In this document: one piece after another, positions 27,422 to 37,048 of the stretch | How the letters are laid out: each line of letters starts with the position of its first letter | Position numbering within the stretch: the first letter of the stretch is position 1 | NCBI RefSeq assembly: GCF_000243675.2 | Contig: NZ_AHMM02000006.1 | Span: 62,001 to 126,000 of the forward strand | DNA: 64,000 bases | Origin: Leptospira inadai serovar Lyme str. 10 | Lineage (GTDB): Bacteria; Spirochaetota; Leptospiria; Leptospirales; Leptospiraceae | Reading direction: 5' to 3' | Made by a program: the position numbers and the translations under genes | The notes under the pieces: generated by a model | Databases searched by the model: none | Told to the model about the DNA's origin: nothing | The model's input: the letters and a program-made list of their open reading frames with translations, nothing else

Positions 27422-28504
27422 TTGAAAATCCTGAAAAATACATTATACACGGTGCTCATTGCATTCGCTTTGCTACTGATCGCGGTTTATTTTTCAACAT
27501 TCCACCCGAATGCAATGGAGGAGGTGGAAGTCCTCTGCGAATCGAATCCGCCTACGGTGCAAAAGGCGAAACAATTAAAAATCCTTTCTTGGAATGTCCA
27601 ATATTTTGCCGGCAAGGAAAGGGTCTTTTGGTACGACGTGCCCGACGAGTCCGGGCCGGATACCGCGCCGACATCCGAAGAGATCCGATCTACGCTAAAA
27701 AAAGTAGCTAACGTCATCTTGGAAAAAAGTCCGGATATTATTTTGCTTCAGGAAGTGGATGACCGAGCGCGGAGAACTCACGGTGAAAATCAATCGGAAC
27801 GACTTCTTCCCTTGCTTGGAGATCTGTATCCTTGCCGGGCGGAGGCATTTTACTGGAAGGCGGGGTTCGTTCCACATCCTAAAATTCTCGGGTCCGTGGG
27901 AATGAAGCTCGTAACTCTGAGTAAATACAAAATCAGCACTGCCATTCGCCATCAATTGCCGCTTGCCGAGCTGGATCCGATTAGCAATCAATTCCAATTA
28001 AAGCGGGCGGTCTTACAAGTCGATTTACCGATTACGGAAGGCGGTAAATTCGTAGCATTGAATACCCATTTGGATGCGTTTTCGATGGGAACGGATACCA
28101 TGCAAAAGCAAGTGAACTTTCTCGCAGGACTATTATCCCGATTGGACGAAGAGAAGGCCGATTGGGTTTTAGGGGGAGATTTTAATCTACTGCCTCCCGG
28201 ATTCAAGCGATCCTCTTTGCACCCGAACGGAGCTTTCTATTATAGTGATGACGAGGAAATAAAACCTCTTTTTGATAAATGGTCGTCGGGAGCAACGCCG
28301 GAAGAATTGAACGGGTCCGATAAGGAAAAATTTTTCACCTATTATCCGAACGATCCGTTGATTGCAAAGCCGGATAGGACGATCGATTATATTTTCTTTT
28401 CCAAGGGATTGGTTAAGATTTTCTATTCCGTGATTCGATCGGGAGATGCTGCCGAGGCCAGCGATCATTTTCCGTTGGAAGCCGTATTTCGATTTATCGA
28501 ATGA
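27422..28504 (+). CDS. Endonuclease/exonuclease/phosphatase-family hydrolase, membrane-anchored
   Basis: EEP-fold enzyme with all expected blocks in order: LSWNVQYFAG, ILLQEVD (metal Glu), NTHLDAF, GGDFNLLP (Asp/Asn), RTIDYIFFS and ASDHFPLEA (catalytic His). The N-terminus has a hydrophobic segment (LYTVLIAFALLLIAVYF), so it is probably exported and anchored. A GTG at 27404 opens the frame, but AAGGAGGG at 27411-27418 lies inside that extension, directly ahead of TTG at 27422, which I prefer as start. It may act on phospholipids or nucleic acids; sphingomyelinase-type enzymes share the fold. Confidence 0.88.
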   Translation: MKILKNTLYTVLIAFALLLIAVYFSTFHPNAMEEVEVLCESNPPTVQKAKQLKILSWNVQYFAGKERVFWYDVPDESGPDTAPTSEEIRSTLKKVANVILEKSPDIILLQEVDDRARRTHGENQSERLLPLLGDLYPCRAEAFYWKAGFVPHPKILGSVGMKLVTLSKYKISTAIRHQLPLAELDPISNQFQLKRAVLQVDLPITEGGKFVALNTHLDAFSMGTDTMQKQVNFLAGLLSRLDEEKADWVLGGDFNLLPPGFKRSSLHPNGAFYYSDDEEIKPLFDKWSSGATPEELNGSDKEKFFTYYPNDPLIAKPDRTIDYIFFSKGLVKIFYSVIRSGDAAEASDHFPLEAVFRFIE

Positions 28505-28670
28505 TCCGATTCCATTCGGAGAAGTTTTGGGGAGTCCTTCGAATTTCGCATTTTATCGGAATTGCAAAATTGATTTTTATCCGAAAGCACGGACTCTTTA
28601 AGCGTATCTCAAATGATTTGCCATCCTATTTCTAGCGAAAAAATTAGGAAAAAAAACAGAAAGGTTTATT

Positions 28671-29129
28671 ATGAGACCGTTTAAGATTCTCGGAATCCAG
28701 CAAGTTGCCGTCGGCGGGGATAGTAAGGATAAGTTAAAGAACTTTTGGGTGGATATTCTCGGCCTGGAAAGCACCGGAACATATCGTAGCGAAAAAGAAA
28801 ACGTAAACGAAGATATTCTAAGAATGGGGAAAGGCCCGTATGCCGTCGAAGTGGATATTATGGAACCCGTAGACCCTTCAAAAAGTCCGAAAGTGAATGA
28901 TCCTAAATTGAATCATATCGGACTGTGGGTGGACGATATTCATAAGGCGGTGGAATGGTTAACTTCAAAGGGAGTTCGTTTTACACCGGGTGGAATTCGA
29001 AAAGGCGCGGGAGGTCACGATGTGACTTTTATTCATCCGAAAGGAAACGAAGAATTTCCTCTCTGCGGCGAAGGAGTTCTGATCGAGCTCGTACAAGCTC
29101 CGACGGATGTGATCAAAGCATTAGGTTAA
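28671..29129 (+). CDS. VOC (glyoxalase/bleomycin-resistance) family protein
   Basis: The 152-residue protein has the vicinal-oxygen-chelate pattern: an N-terminal strand with QQVAVGG, a central [18 protein letters not shown] helix-strand unit and a final VLIELVQAP carrying the conserved Glu. It is a metal-dependent lyase, isomerase or dioxygenase by family; methylmalonyl-CoA epimerase-like members look similar. Ribosome-binding AGAAAGG precedes the ATG. It is convergent with the cyclase gene, 18 bp apart. Confidence 0.88.
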   Translation: MRPFKILGIQQVAVGGDSKDKLKNFWVDILGLESTGTYRSEKENVNEDILRMGKGPYAVEVDIMEPVDPSKSPKVNDPKLNHIGLWVDDIHKAVEWLTSKGVRFTPGGIRKGAGGHDVTFIHPKGNEEFPLCGEGVLIELVQAPTDVIKALG

Positions 29130-29147
29130 TTGAATGGATGATTCGGC

Positions 29148-30614
29148 CTATTTCTTACCTAAAAGGAAATAGGTATGCATCGCGCCTTTTCCCTTCACCT
29201 CGATGGTCCCTCTGTCTTCGAAATCGTACTTATCTTTTAGAGTCAGATAGACGGATTCGGAGACATGGATTCTGCCGGTCGATCCGTGGGATTCCATTCT
29301 CGAGGCGGTATTCACCGAGTCTCCCCAAAGATCGTACACGAATTTATTTTTACCGATCACGCCGGCGACGACTTCCCCTGTATGAAGTCCGATCCGTACG
29401 TTGAATTCGTATTCCAAATCGGGTTTCAGTCTTTCCAGCCGATCCAGCATCTCTAAGGCGGCCTGGGCCGTTTTATCGGCATGGTCTTGGTCCGGCACCG
29501 GGATGCCTCCTGCCATCATATAGCAATCACCGATCGTCTTAATTTTTTCGAGCCGGTATTTATCCGCGATTCCGTCGAATTCGGTAAAGATTCGATTCAA
29601 AATCTCGACTAATCTCGTAGGTGTCGCGATCTTGGTGGTCAGTTTCGAAAACCCCACGATGTCAGCGAAAAGCACCGTAGAGGAGGAGAAATAATCCGCT
29701 ATGACTCCTTCCCCTCCTTTCAGACGGTCCGCAATACTGCGAGGCAGAATGTTTAGTAGAAGGTTTTCGGATTTTTGCCGTTCCTCTTCGATACCTTTGT
29801 TTAAGACTTCGATCTTTTCCAAAGATTCTTTTAGCTCTCTGTTTCGTTTGGAAAGGGCGCGATAAGCGTCCGCATTATCCACCCCGATTGCCACGTAGTT
29901 GGCCAGGGTTCTCAGAATATTCAATTGGTTCGGAGCGAAGGCGTTTTTCTCATAACTATGAACGGTAAGTATTCCTATGAAGCGTTCTTCGACTTTCAAC
30001 GGAAGATAAACCGCGGATTTGGTATTTTCCCCGAAATGCTTGCGGATTTCGTCGACGTACTGGGGATAATCCTTGTCTATATCCAGCGATATTAATTCGG
30101 AACCTTCCTTAAAACAAAAGGAAGAAGGGTTGTCTTCATCTAGGGAATCAACCGAAGGGGCGGGCGTGTATCTTCCGTCGATTACACAAAACTTATACTT
30201 GATTGCGTGTTTATCTTCTTCGTAAATTCCGAACGCGAGGATATCCATCGGAACCATCGATTTGGTGTTTTCAAATACGGATTGGATGATGACTTTCGGC
30301 TCGAGGGAAGAAGTGATGATTCTGCCGACTTCGGTGACCAACTTTAGGTCCATGTATGCGGATTCCAACATTATGTTGGAATTCGTAAGTGCTTCCTGAG
30401 TTTTAAGTAACCTATGTTGAGTGGAATCTCCTATTCTCATAATCTTGGAAGATTGTTTGAGTAGGGATTCGTACGAATCGGAGAGAGCGCGTAATTTATC
30501 CTTAGCCTGCTCTTTGCTGGAAGAATTACTTAGAAAAGATTGGGCATCGGACAGGAGTTGGTACTCATGTTCGAAGAAGGTTTTGATTTCCTTTTGCGAA
30601 TCGTTTTTTTCCAT
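29148..30614 (-). CDS. GAF-domain class III adenylyl cyclase
   Basis: Layout: an N-terminal coiled helical region, a GAF domain (about 85-245), a coiled coil linker (about 250-290) and a class III cyclase catalytic domain (about 300-488). Metal Asp in FADIVGF, adenine-specifying Lys in EKIKTIGD and Asp in YDLWGDSVN, and the transition-state Asn/Arg in VNTASRM are all visible, so ATP-to-cAMP is the predicted reaction. GTG at 30617 or the adjacent ATG at 30614 could start it; ATG is chosen. It lies 25 bp after the SiaC-like gene, in the position of siaD of Pseudomonas, making it the likely output of the switch. Confidence 0.93.
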   Translation of the reverse strand: MEKNDSQKEIKTFFEHEYQLLSDAQSFLSNSSSKEQAKDKLRALSDSYESLLKQSSKIMRIGDSTQHRLLKTQEALTNSNIMLESAYMDLKLVTEVGRIITSSLEPKVIIQSVFENTKSMVPMDILAFGIYEEDKHAIKYKFCVIDGRYTPAPSVDSLDEDNPSSFCFKEGSELISLDIDKDYPQYVDEIRKHFGENTKSAVYLPLKVEERFIGILTVHSYEKNAFAPNQLNILRTLANYVAIGVDNADAYRALSKRNRELKESLEKIEVLNKGIEEERQKSENLLLNILPRSIADRLKGGEGVIADYFSSSTVLFADIVGFSKLTTKIATPTRLVEILNRIFTEFDGIADKYRLEKIKTIGDCYMMAGGIPVPDQDHADKTAQAALEMLDRLERLKPDLEYEFNVRIGLHTGEVVAGVIGKNKFVYDLWGDSVNTASRMESHGSTGRIHVSESVYLTLKDKYDFEDRGTIEVKGKGAMHTYFLLGKK

Positions 30615-30639
30615 CACCGGATTTTTCCGCCCGGAGACT

Positions 30640-31014
30640 TTATTTGTAGGACTTCATCCGGAAGGACAGACTAAGATCGGAGGAAAATTCTTCGCCGGTC
30701 TCCTGCATATCCTCATCGTCTTCTTTGTAGAGCCATTCTACTTCGACTTTTCCGCCCTTCTCGTGGAATTTTTGAAGGTTATCAAGAATGTCCATGATCA
30801 CTTTCGACGAGCTGGTATTGAAATAATCCATTTGAAATCTGAATTGGATATGTTTTCCGGCAACCTGCATTGCGTTTAACCATTCGAAAACCGGCTTGTA
30901 AAAGGCCATCGCGTTTTCCGGGTAAGACTCGCCTATAATCTCGGCTACGCCTTTCGTTGAATCTAGAATAACTTCAGGTGAAGTTTTAGTTTGTTGTATG
31001 TGTAAGGATTCCAT
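30640..31014 (-). CDS. SiaC-family regulatory phosphoprotein (DUF1987)
   Basis: The 124-residue protein matches the SiaC family: TSPEVILD near the start, the AMAFYKPVFEWL helix and the FRMDYFNTSSSK-type motif (here QMDYFNTSSSK). In Pseudomonas aeruginosa SiaC is phosphorylated on Thr68 by SiaB and dephosphorylated by the PP2C phosphatase SiaA; unphosphorylated SiaC activates SiaD. The equivalent here is T67 or one of S68-S70. It starts 2 bp after the SiaB-like stop, so the two are translationally coupled. Predicted partner: the adenylyl cyclase encoded downstream. Confidence 0.88.
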   Translation of the reverse strand: MESLHIQQTKTSPEVILDSTKGVAEIIGESYPENAMAFYKPVFEWLNAMQVAGKHIQFRFQMDYFNTSSSKVIMDILDNLQKFHEKGGKVEVEWLYKEDDEDMQETGEEFSSDLSLSFRMKSYK

Positions 31015-31016
31015 TC

Positions 31017-31571
31017 TTAGTTTTCCTTCGTAAAGAATGCGGAGATAGTAAAGAAAGAGTTTTTGTTGTCCACCGAGTCGAAATGAAAAACAAGGGGTCC
31101 GTCTGACTTCCGCGCAATATCTATTAATCCAACCCCGGCTCCCTTACTATCCTCGGGTCTTTCCGACCTGAGCTGTTGCTGGTAAAAGGATTTCAATTCA
31201 TCCTTGTTCATAGAGTTGATCTTTTGGATCCTTTCCGATAGGAACTCGAGCTTCTCGTTATGGACCAGATTTCCCGATCCAACATGATAGCCAATCGAAT
31301 TTTCCCTCACTACGAGAATCCCGACACCCGCCTCCTTCATCTCTTCGTTCATTTGGCGCTCCGCCGAATAATGTAACATATTCTGCGCGAGTTCGATAAA
31401 TACTGCGAAGATTTTTTTAATCTTGGATTCGGAACTCAAGGAGGTCCGAATCATGGAACCAAGTTCCGTGAGGACCTCCTGCGACAGCCTGCCTTTAAAC
31501 GACACTAGCAGGTTGTACTCACTGGCATCCTTGTAGCTTTTGAATAAATTTATGACTTCATTGTCCATCAT
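31017..31571 (-). CDS. SiaB-family protein kinase
   Basis: SiaB-type kinase with a GHKL/HATPase-like core: N-box VFIELAQNMLHYS and G-box SKGAGVGLIDIARKS. By family it phosphorylates a SiaC-type protein on Thr/Ser. Of three candidate starts the ATG at 31571 is best spaced from AAGGAAG; the frame is open to 31577. It lies 22 bp after the giant phosphatase gene and 2 bp before the SiaC-like gene. Close in sequence to the second SiaB-like protein in this window (43427-43990). Confidence 0.88.
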   Translation of the reverse strand: MMDNEVINLFKSYKDASEYNLLVSFKGRLSQEVLTELGSMIRTSLSSESKIKKIFAVFIELAQNMLHYSAERQMNEEMKEAGVGILVVRENSIGYHVGSGNLVHNEKLEFLSERIQKINSMNKDELKSFYQQQLRSERPEDSKGAGVGLIDIARKSDGPLVFHFDSVDNKNSFFTISAFFTKEN

Positions 31572-31599
31572 TAGCATCTTCCTTTTTCAGAAACTTCTC

Positions 31600-34500
31600 C
31601 TATTGTCCGTCCAGGACTACTCCGATCAGTGTTATGTCGTCCCGCTGCGTCTCATTGTCTTGGTGCGCCAATAGGAAGGACTCCAACCTTTCCTTTTGCT
31701 CTTCGCAAGAGAGGTGTTCTATACCTTCGAGAAAATTAACGAATCCTTTTGTTCCGATTTTTTGTCGGTCCGGGTTCGGTTGATCCATAAAACCGTCCGT
31801 AGTCAAGTAAACACTGGTACGAACCCCTGATTCCAGGGGAATGGTATGTGTTGTAAATTTTCGCGTTTCTTCTTTTTGCCTGCCGCCGATGGAAGCTCTA
31901 TCCCCCTTAATTTCGGACAAGTTTCCCGCTTTTCCAATAAAAATAGGCCGTTTTGCACCGGCAAAGTATAAATTGTTTTTATCTATCTTCAGCAGACATA
32001 TATCCATTCCGTCCCGCGAATTGGTTTGTTCGGTGTCCTGTTTAAGGGCTTGCCGGACGCTTCTATGCAAATATTCTAAAGTCGTTCCCGGATCCGATAT
32101 ACCGGCTTCGTTGACAATTTGGTTTAAAAGAGTGTTGCCGATCATGGACATGAGTGCTCCGGGAACGCCGTGCCCGGTACAATCGACGGCCGCGATGAAG
32201 ATCGCATCTTCTTGTTTGGAAAACCAATAGAAATCGCCCGAAACGATGTCCTTAGGACGGAAAAGGACGAAATACTCCGGTAGAAATTTGCTCAGAACTT
32301 CGGGCGCGGGAAGAATTGCCTGTTGGATATTTAAAGAATACGTAATACTATCGGTAATATGCTGGTTTTTTAAAGCTAAATCGTCGTTCGCTTTTGCCAA
32401 TTCCTTGGTTCGTTCCGTGACTTTTTCTTCCAAATTGGCATAAAGTAGGGCGTTATCGATGGAAATCGCCGCTTGCGAAGAAAGGATAGAAATCGTTTGT
32501 AGCCGATCCGACGTAAAGGCCGCTTCCGAAAGATTATTCTCCAAATATAATATTCCGATTAGTTCTCCCTGTTTAATGATCGGAGAGCATAAGACGGATT
32601 TTGTTTTCTGTTCCCTAATATACGGATCCTTATTGAATTTTTCGTCGGCGTGCGCATTTTTTAGAACGAGGTCTTCCTTAGTTCGTTCCACGTAATAAAT
32701 GACGCTAATCGGAATATTCTTGCTTTCTTGAATCGGTATACCTTGGAGAACTCGAACTTCGTTATCCCAGATGCTTCCTTCGGCTTCGACGTATAGCTTT
32801 CCGTCCCTGCGAAGAATCAAAATCCCTTTTTGAGCCCCCACGTTCTCTATGGAGATTTGCATGAGCTTATCCAACAGTGCCTCAAGTTTGATTTCGCCGG
32901 AAATGGCGGTGGAACTCTTGAGAATGGATTGGAAATCCAGGGTCTGACCGGTATAAACTTCCGTTGCGGCGGCGGTATGAGTTCCCATCGTACCGATCGT
33001 ATAGGTCGTGCGAACGGTATCCCGGTTTTTCTCGCGTAGGAATTCCGGATGTTTCGCGCGAAGAAGTTCCTGCTTCTTGATCGCCCCCCATTTTCCGTAT
33101 CGATGGTAGGCGTCGCTAATGTATTGCGAAGAGATTTTAACGCTACCTTTCGCTAACCAAAATCTTCCGGCAAACTCGCAGGCAAGAGCCTCGTCGTTTG
33201 AAAAATCGTTTCTACTCGCCAGTTGGATCGCGAGTTCGTACGTCTTCGCCGCTTTCCAATTCTTATATTCCAAGCGGGAAAGTTCGGCTTCCACCAGTAA
33301 ATATTTATGTTCGAAGTTTTCGGGCGCGCTTTCGGAGAGAAGTTTTAACTTTGCCAGATTCTTTTTAATTCGTTCCATGAACTTGGCTTTTTGTTCTTGG
33401 GAAGAGACCTTATAATTTGCGGCCATCGCTAACGCATGCAGATACGCGTGCTCTTCCACCGAAATTTGTCCGGAAATGTAAGCCAATAATCCTTCCGTTT
33501 CGTCGAGTTCCTTCAGTGCGGCGGCGAACTCTCCATACGCCATCAGAAGTTTGGACTTCATGATTTTAAAGAGGCAAACTGGGAACGGGCTTTGATGAGC
33601 ATTACAAAGTTCTAAAAATTCCTGTTCGCTCATCTCCTCCGTGGAAAATTCCAAATGAGACGCGGTCTTGCCTCTTAAATTGGATACAATTAGCGTGGCG
33701 CCCAAAACGGTATCGATGGCTAAGTTGTTTTTTACCTTTCTGGAAAATTTGAGCAACGCATCTATTTTGGTTTTAGCCAATTCTATATTCTTGGATTGTA
33801 AAACTACGTTGACCGCGTCGTTCATCGCGCAGTACCCGCCGTGTAAAAACTCCCCGGATTCGAGACTGGATTGGATTCCTTTTTGATTGATCTCTTCCGA
33901 AAATTTCAGGTGTCTTACGAAAGGAGTCGTATAATTCGCTAAAATATTCGCCGCTTTGGTAGTTCCACTCGGGTTCTTATGTTTCTCGCTGACTTTTACG
34001 GCCAGTTCGGCGAATTCAAAACCTTTCCTGTATTGCTGAAATCCCGAAGATAGAACGATTCCATAGGCGGAATATCCGTACGGATCGGAGAGGTTACCGT
34101 ATTTTAGAAAAAGGTTAACCATTTTAAGGCAGATGACGGGAAATAAGGCAAGGGCGAAATTATACGCCGTCGGTATTGCGCCAATGAGCAAATTTACGGC
34201 CATGATTTGTTCCGGTTGTTGGATGAGCGGAAGTTCCAATAAGGAATCGATCGTTTTTCCTTCCAAAGCCTTGTTCGCGATTTCGATTTCTTCGGTCAGG
34301 ACCTTGTCAAAGTCCTTTTCGGGAATGTCGACACCGAGCGGTTTGAGAGCCTTGATGATCGTCGGGAGGGCTAGGTCGTATTTTCCCTGTGCGGAATATT
34401 GTATTATCAAAAGATTATAGGTTTCCGCTTTTTCGACCGCTGTCTTGCCGTGTTTGAGCAATAGATCGATCGTTTTTTGAGAATCCTCGAAGTTCCCGGT

Positions 34501-36975
34501 AAGATACTGGGTTTCCGCAAGTTCCTTGTGAATCGAATAACAGAGGTCGTAATAAGTCGCCCAAAGTTTATCATCTCCCTGCGTTCCTTCCGGAAGTGTG
34601 AACAGGAGGTCCCTCCCTTTGGCGATATAGACGGATGCCGGTTTGTATGCGGTCGAGTTTTTTGCCTTTTTTCCGGCCAATAAATTCAGTTCCGCCAATC
34701 TTTTTTTCTCGGAGGGATCCACGATTAGGGAGGAGCCCGTATTGAGGTGATTTACGATATCGAAGATAGCATCTTCTAGCTGCTTACCCTCGATGCCTTC
34801 CAAGAGGAATCTTCCTATTTTAAGGCGGATTTCCTTTTTCTTTTCCTCGTCGATGATTTCGTAAGCGGCCTGTTGTACTCGGTCGTGCTGGAAGCGGAAT
34901 AATACGGTTTTTGCGGTTTGATCGTTTTTGTCTTTGTTGATCGCCGTTTCCTGAAAGGATTCGGCGACCCGATAATTTTCACCGATCGGGACGATCAACT
35001 CTTCGTTTATACATTCCTGTAAAGAGGCTAGAGTTTCCTTAAAGCTTCCCCCTAAAATTCGAGATAATAGAGATAAGTCGAAATTGCTCCCGATACAGGA
35101 TGCCATTTTAAGAGTTTCTTGAACGACGGGAGATAGCTTCCGGATCCTATTGATCAAGAGCTCGACGACGTTGTCGGAAATTTTCGTATTCTTAATTTTA
35201 GGGATGTCCCATTTCCAGCGAGCTTCGCCGACTTTTCCGGATGAAAGGTCGAAATAAACCGCATCTTCCTTGGATAATTGCTTTAAGAGTTCTCCGATGA
35301 AGAACGGATTCCCGCCGGTCTTCGCGTGTATTATTTCGGCAAGTTCTTTCGTTTGTTCCCGGGGAGTGCGTAAACTATCCGAGAGCAGTTCGTTCACATC
35401 CGAGACAAGGAGCGGATGTAAAACGATCTTGTGCGGTTCCAATCCTTCCTTATCCAACGCGTCGATTAAGGTCTGAAAAGGATGCGAGTCGTCGACTTCG
35501 TTGTCTCGATACGCTAACATTAGAAAGAGGTAATTTACCGTTACGTCTTCCATTAGGTTTTTCAATAATTCCAGGGAGGCCGTATCTGCCCATTGCATAT
35601 CGTCGAGGAAAATCGCGAGCGGATGCTCCGATCCTGCAAAGACTTTGATGAAATTCTGGAATACTACGTAGAAGCGGTTGGCATTTTCCTGGGGTCCTAA
35701 TTCCGGAATCGGTTCCTGTTTGCCGATGATGATCTCTAATTCGGGAATTACGTCGGTGATTACTTTTCCGTTTGCTCCGAGCGATTTACGAATCTTGGAT
35801 TTCCAAGATTCGATTTTTTCCGGCGGTTCGGTGAGAATCAATTCGACTAGGCTCGAAAAGACTTGGATGACGGCGGAAAAGGGAAGGTTTCTATTGTACT
35901 GATCGAATTTTCCCGAAACGAAATAACCTTTGGATTCGGTTAACGGTTTGTTAATTTCACGGACTAGGGAAGATTTTCCCACGCCCGAATAGCCGCCGAT
36001 TAGGACCATTCTTGTCCGGCCGTTTGCCGCAACGTCCTTAAATTCATCGAGAAGAGTGCTTATGTATTCTCCTCGTCCGTATAGCTTTTGAGGAATCTTG
36101 AATTCCTGGGAATAATCGTTTTGAGCCAGGGGAAAATCGGGTATTTCGGCGTTTTCCTTCCAGAGAGAATACACTTTTTCGAGGTCAGCTTGCAGACCTC
36201 TCGCCGTTTGATAACGATCTTCGGCGGTTTTCGCAAGAAGCTTCATTACGATATTGGAAAGTACAACTGGAATTTCGGATCGGGTTTGCTTAGGCGGAAC
36301 CGGATTTTTGGCCAAATGAGAATGAACTAATTGTAATAGATCCTCTCCTTCGAACGGAAGTTTTCCGGTAAGCATTTCGTAAAAAGAAACGCCCAAGGAA
36401 TAGAAATCGCTCCTATAATCCATCGAACGATTCATTCTTCCCGTTTGTTCCGGAGAGACGTAATGAATCGAACCTTCCAGAATATTAGGAGAAGACCAGG
36501 AAGTTTCCTCCTTATTCAATCGTGTCGAGATCCCGAAATCGATGATCCGGATCTCCTTCGCATCATGATTATAAATGATATTCTCGGGTTTAATATCTTT
36601 GTGTATTACTTTCTTGGAATGAATCTCGCCTAATCTTTCGGCGAGCTGAATCGCGATGGGAAAAAATTCGGAAAGAACGAGGGGTTTCTTAATGATGTAT
36701 TGTTTTAAGGAACCGCCCGGAACATAATCCATGAAAAGCGCATAACCGTCCTGCAGCTTTTCGAATTTTAACGCTTTTACGAATTTGCCCGAATCGAGAA
36801 GGCCTAAAATTTCATACTCGTTTCGCAGGTTAACGATGGACGGGTGCAACTCGTCGAGCACCGGGAGAAATTTTATGATGATTGATTTTCCGTCTTCTTT
36901 GCGTACCGCCTTGTACACCTCCGAAGCGGATTCTGCGTTAAGTCTTTCCCGTAGTTCGAATCCAGTAACGATCAT
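31600..36975 (-). CDS. Ser/Thr kinase - AAA ATPase - GAF - SpoIIE phosphatase giant (1791 aa)
   Basis: Domains in order: Ser/Thr kinase (1-270; catalytic HKDIKPEN near 124-131, IDFGIST near 145); a STAND/AAA-type predicted ATPase (about 290-700; Walker A GGYSGVGKSS near 330, LDDMQWADTASLELL as Walker B); a long TPR-like helical region (about 720-1250); GAF (about 1340-1490); coiled coil; PP2C/SpoIIE phosphatase (about 1540-1790; metal residues in FIAAVDCTGHGVPGALMS and DGMDICLLKI). The kinase-ATPase-GAF part is like the large kinases of cyanobacteria and leptospires. The C-terminal phosphatase fills the role of SiaA. It is the first gene of the operon. Confidence 0.93.
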   Translation of the reverse strand: MIVTGFELRERLNAESASEVYKAVRKEDGKSIIIKFLPVLDELHPSIVNLRNEYEILGLLDSGKFVKALKFEKLQDGYALFMDYVPGGSLKQYIIKKPLVLSEFFPIAIQLAERLGEIHSKKVIHKDIKPENIIYNHDAKEIRIIDFGISTRLNKEETSWSSPNILEGSIHYVSPEQTGRMNRSMDYRSDFYSLGVSFYEMLTGKLPFEGEDLLQLVHSHLAKNPVPPKQTRSEIPVVLSNIVMKLLAKTAEDRYQTARGLQADLEKVYSLWKENAEIPDFPLAQNDYSQEFKIPQKLYGRGEYISTLLDEFKDVAANGRTRMVLIGGYSGVGKSSLVREINKPLTESKGYFVSGKFDQYNRNLPFSAVIQVFSSLVELILTEPPEKIESWKSKIRKSLGANGKVITDVIPELEIIIGKQEPIPELGPQENANRFYVVFQNFIKVFAGSEHPLAIFLDDMQWADTASLELLKNLMEDVTVNYLFLMLAYRDNEVDDSHPFQTLIDALDKEGLEPHKIVLHPLLVSDVNELLSDSLRTPREQTKELAEIIHAKTGGNPFFIGELLKQLSKEDAVYFDLSSGKVGEARWKWDIPKIKNTKISDNVVELLINRIRKLSPVVQETLKMASCIGSNFDLSLLSRILGGSFKETLASLQECINEELIVPIGENYRVAESFQETAINKDKNDQTAKTVLFRFQHDRVQQAAYEIIDEEKKKEIRLKIGRFLLEGIEGKQLEDAIFDIVNHLNTGSSLIVDPSEKKRLAELNLLAGKKAKNSTAYKPASVYIAKGRDLLFTLPEGTQGDDKLWATYYDLCYSIHKELAETQYLTGNFEDSQKTIDLLLKHGKTAVEKAETYNLLIIQYSAQGKYDLALPTIIKALKPLGVDIPEKDFDKVLTEEIEIANKALEGKTIDSLLELPLIQQPEQIMAVNLLIGAIPTAYNFALALFPVICLKMVNLFLKYGNLSDPYGYSAYGIVLSSGFQQYRKGFEFAELAVKVSEKHKNPSGTTKAANILANYTTPFVRHLKFSEEINQKGIQSSLESGEFLHGGYCAMNDAVNVVLQSKNIELAKTKIDALLKFSRKVKNNLAIDTVLGATLIVSNLRGKTASHLEFSTEEMSEQEFLELCNAHQSPFPVCLFKIMKSKLLMAYGEFAAALKELDETEGLLAYISGQISVEEHAYLHALAMAANYKVSSQEQKAKFMERIKKNLAKLKLLSESAPENFEHKYLLVEAELSRLEYKNWKAAKTYELAIQLASRNDFSNDEALACEFAGRFWLAKGSVKISSQYISDAYHRYGKWGAIKKQELLRAKHPEFLREKNRDTVRTTYTIGTMGTHTAAATEVYTGQTLDFQSILKSSTAISGEIKLEALLDKLMQISIENVGAQKGILILRRDGKLYVEAEGSIWDNEVRVLQGIPIQESKNIPISVIYYVERTKEDLVLKNAHADEKFNKDPYIREQKTKSVLCSPIIKQGELIGILYLENNLSEAAFTSDRLQTISILSSQAAISIDNALLYANLEEKVTERTKELAKANDDLALKNQHITDSITYSLNIQQAILPAPEVLSKFLPEYFVLFRPKDIVSGDFYWFSKQEDAIFIAAVDCTGHGVPGALMSMIGNTLLNQIVNEAGISDPGTTLEYLHRSVRQALKQDTEQTNSRDGMDICLLKIDKNNLYFAGAKRPIFIGKAGNLSEIKGDRASIGGRQKEETRKFTTHTIPLESGVRTSVYLTTDGFMDQPNPDRQKIGTKGFVNFLEGIEHLSCEEQKERLESFLLAHQDNETQRDDITLIGVVLDGQ

Positions 36976-37048
36976 TTATTCAACTTCACCTTTCTTTTAT
37001 CTTATCACCAGGGATCCATCCCTTATGATTTGCTTCTTCTCTGGTCCG

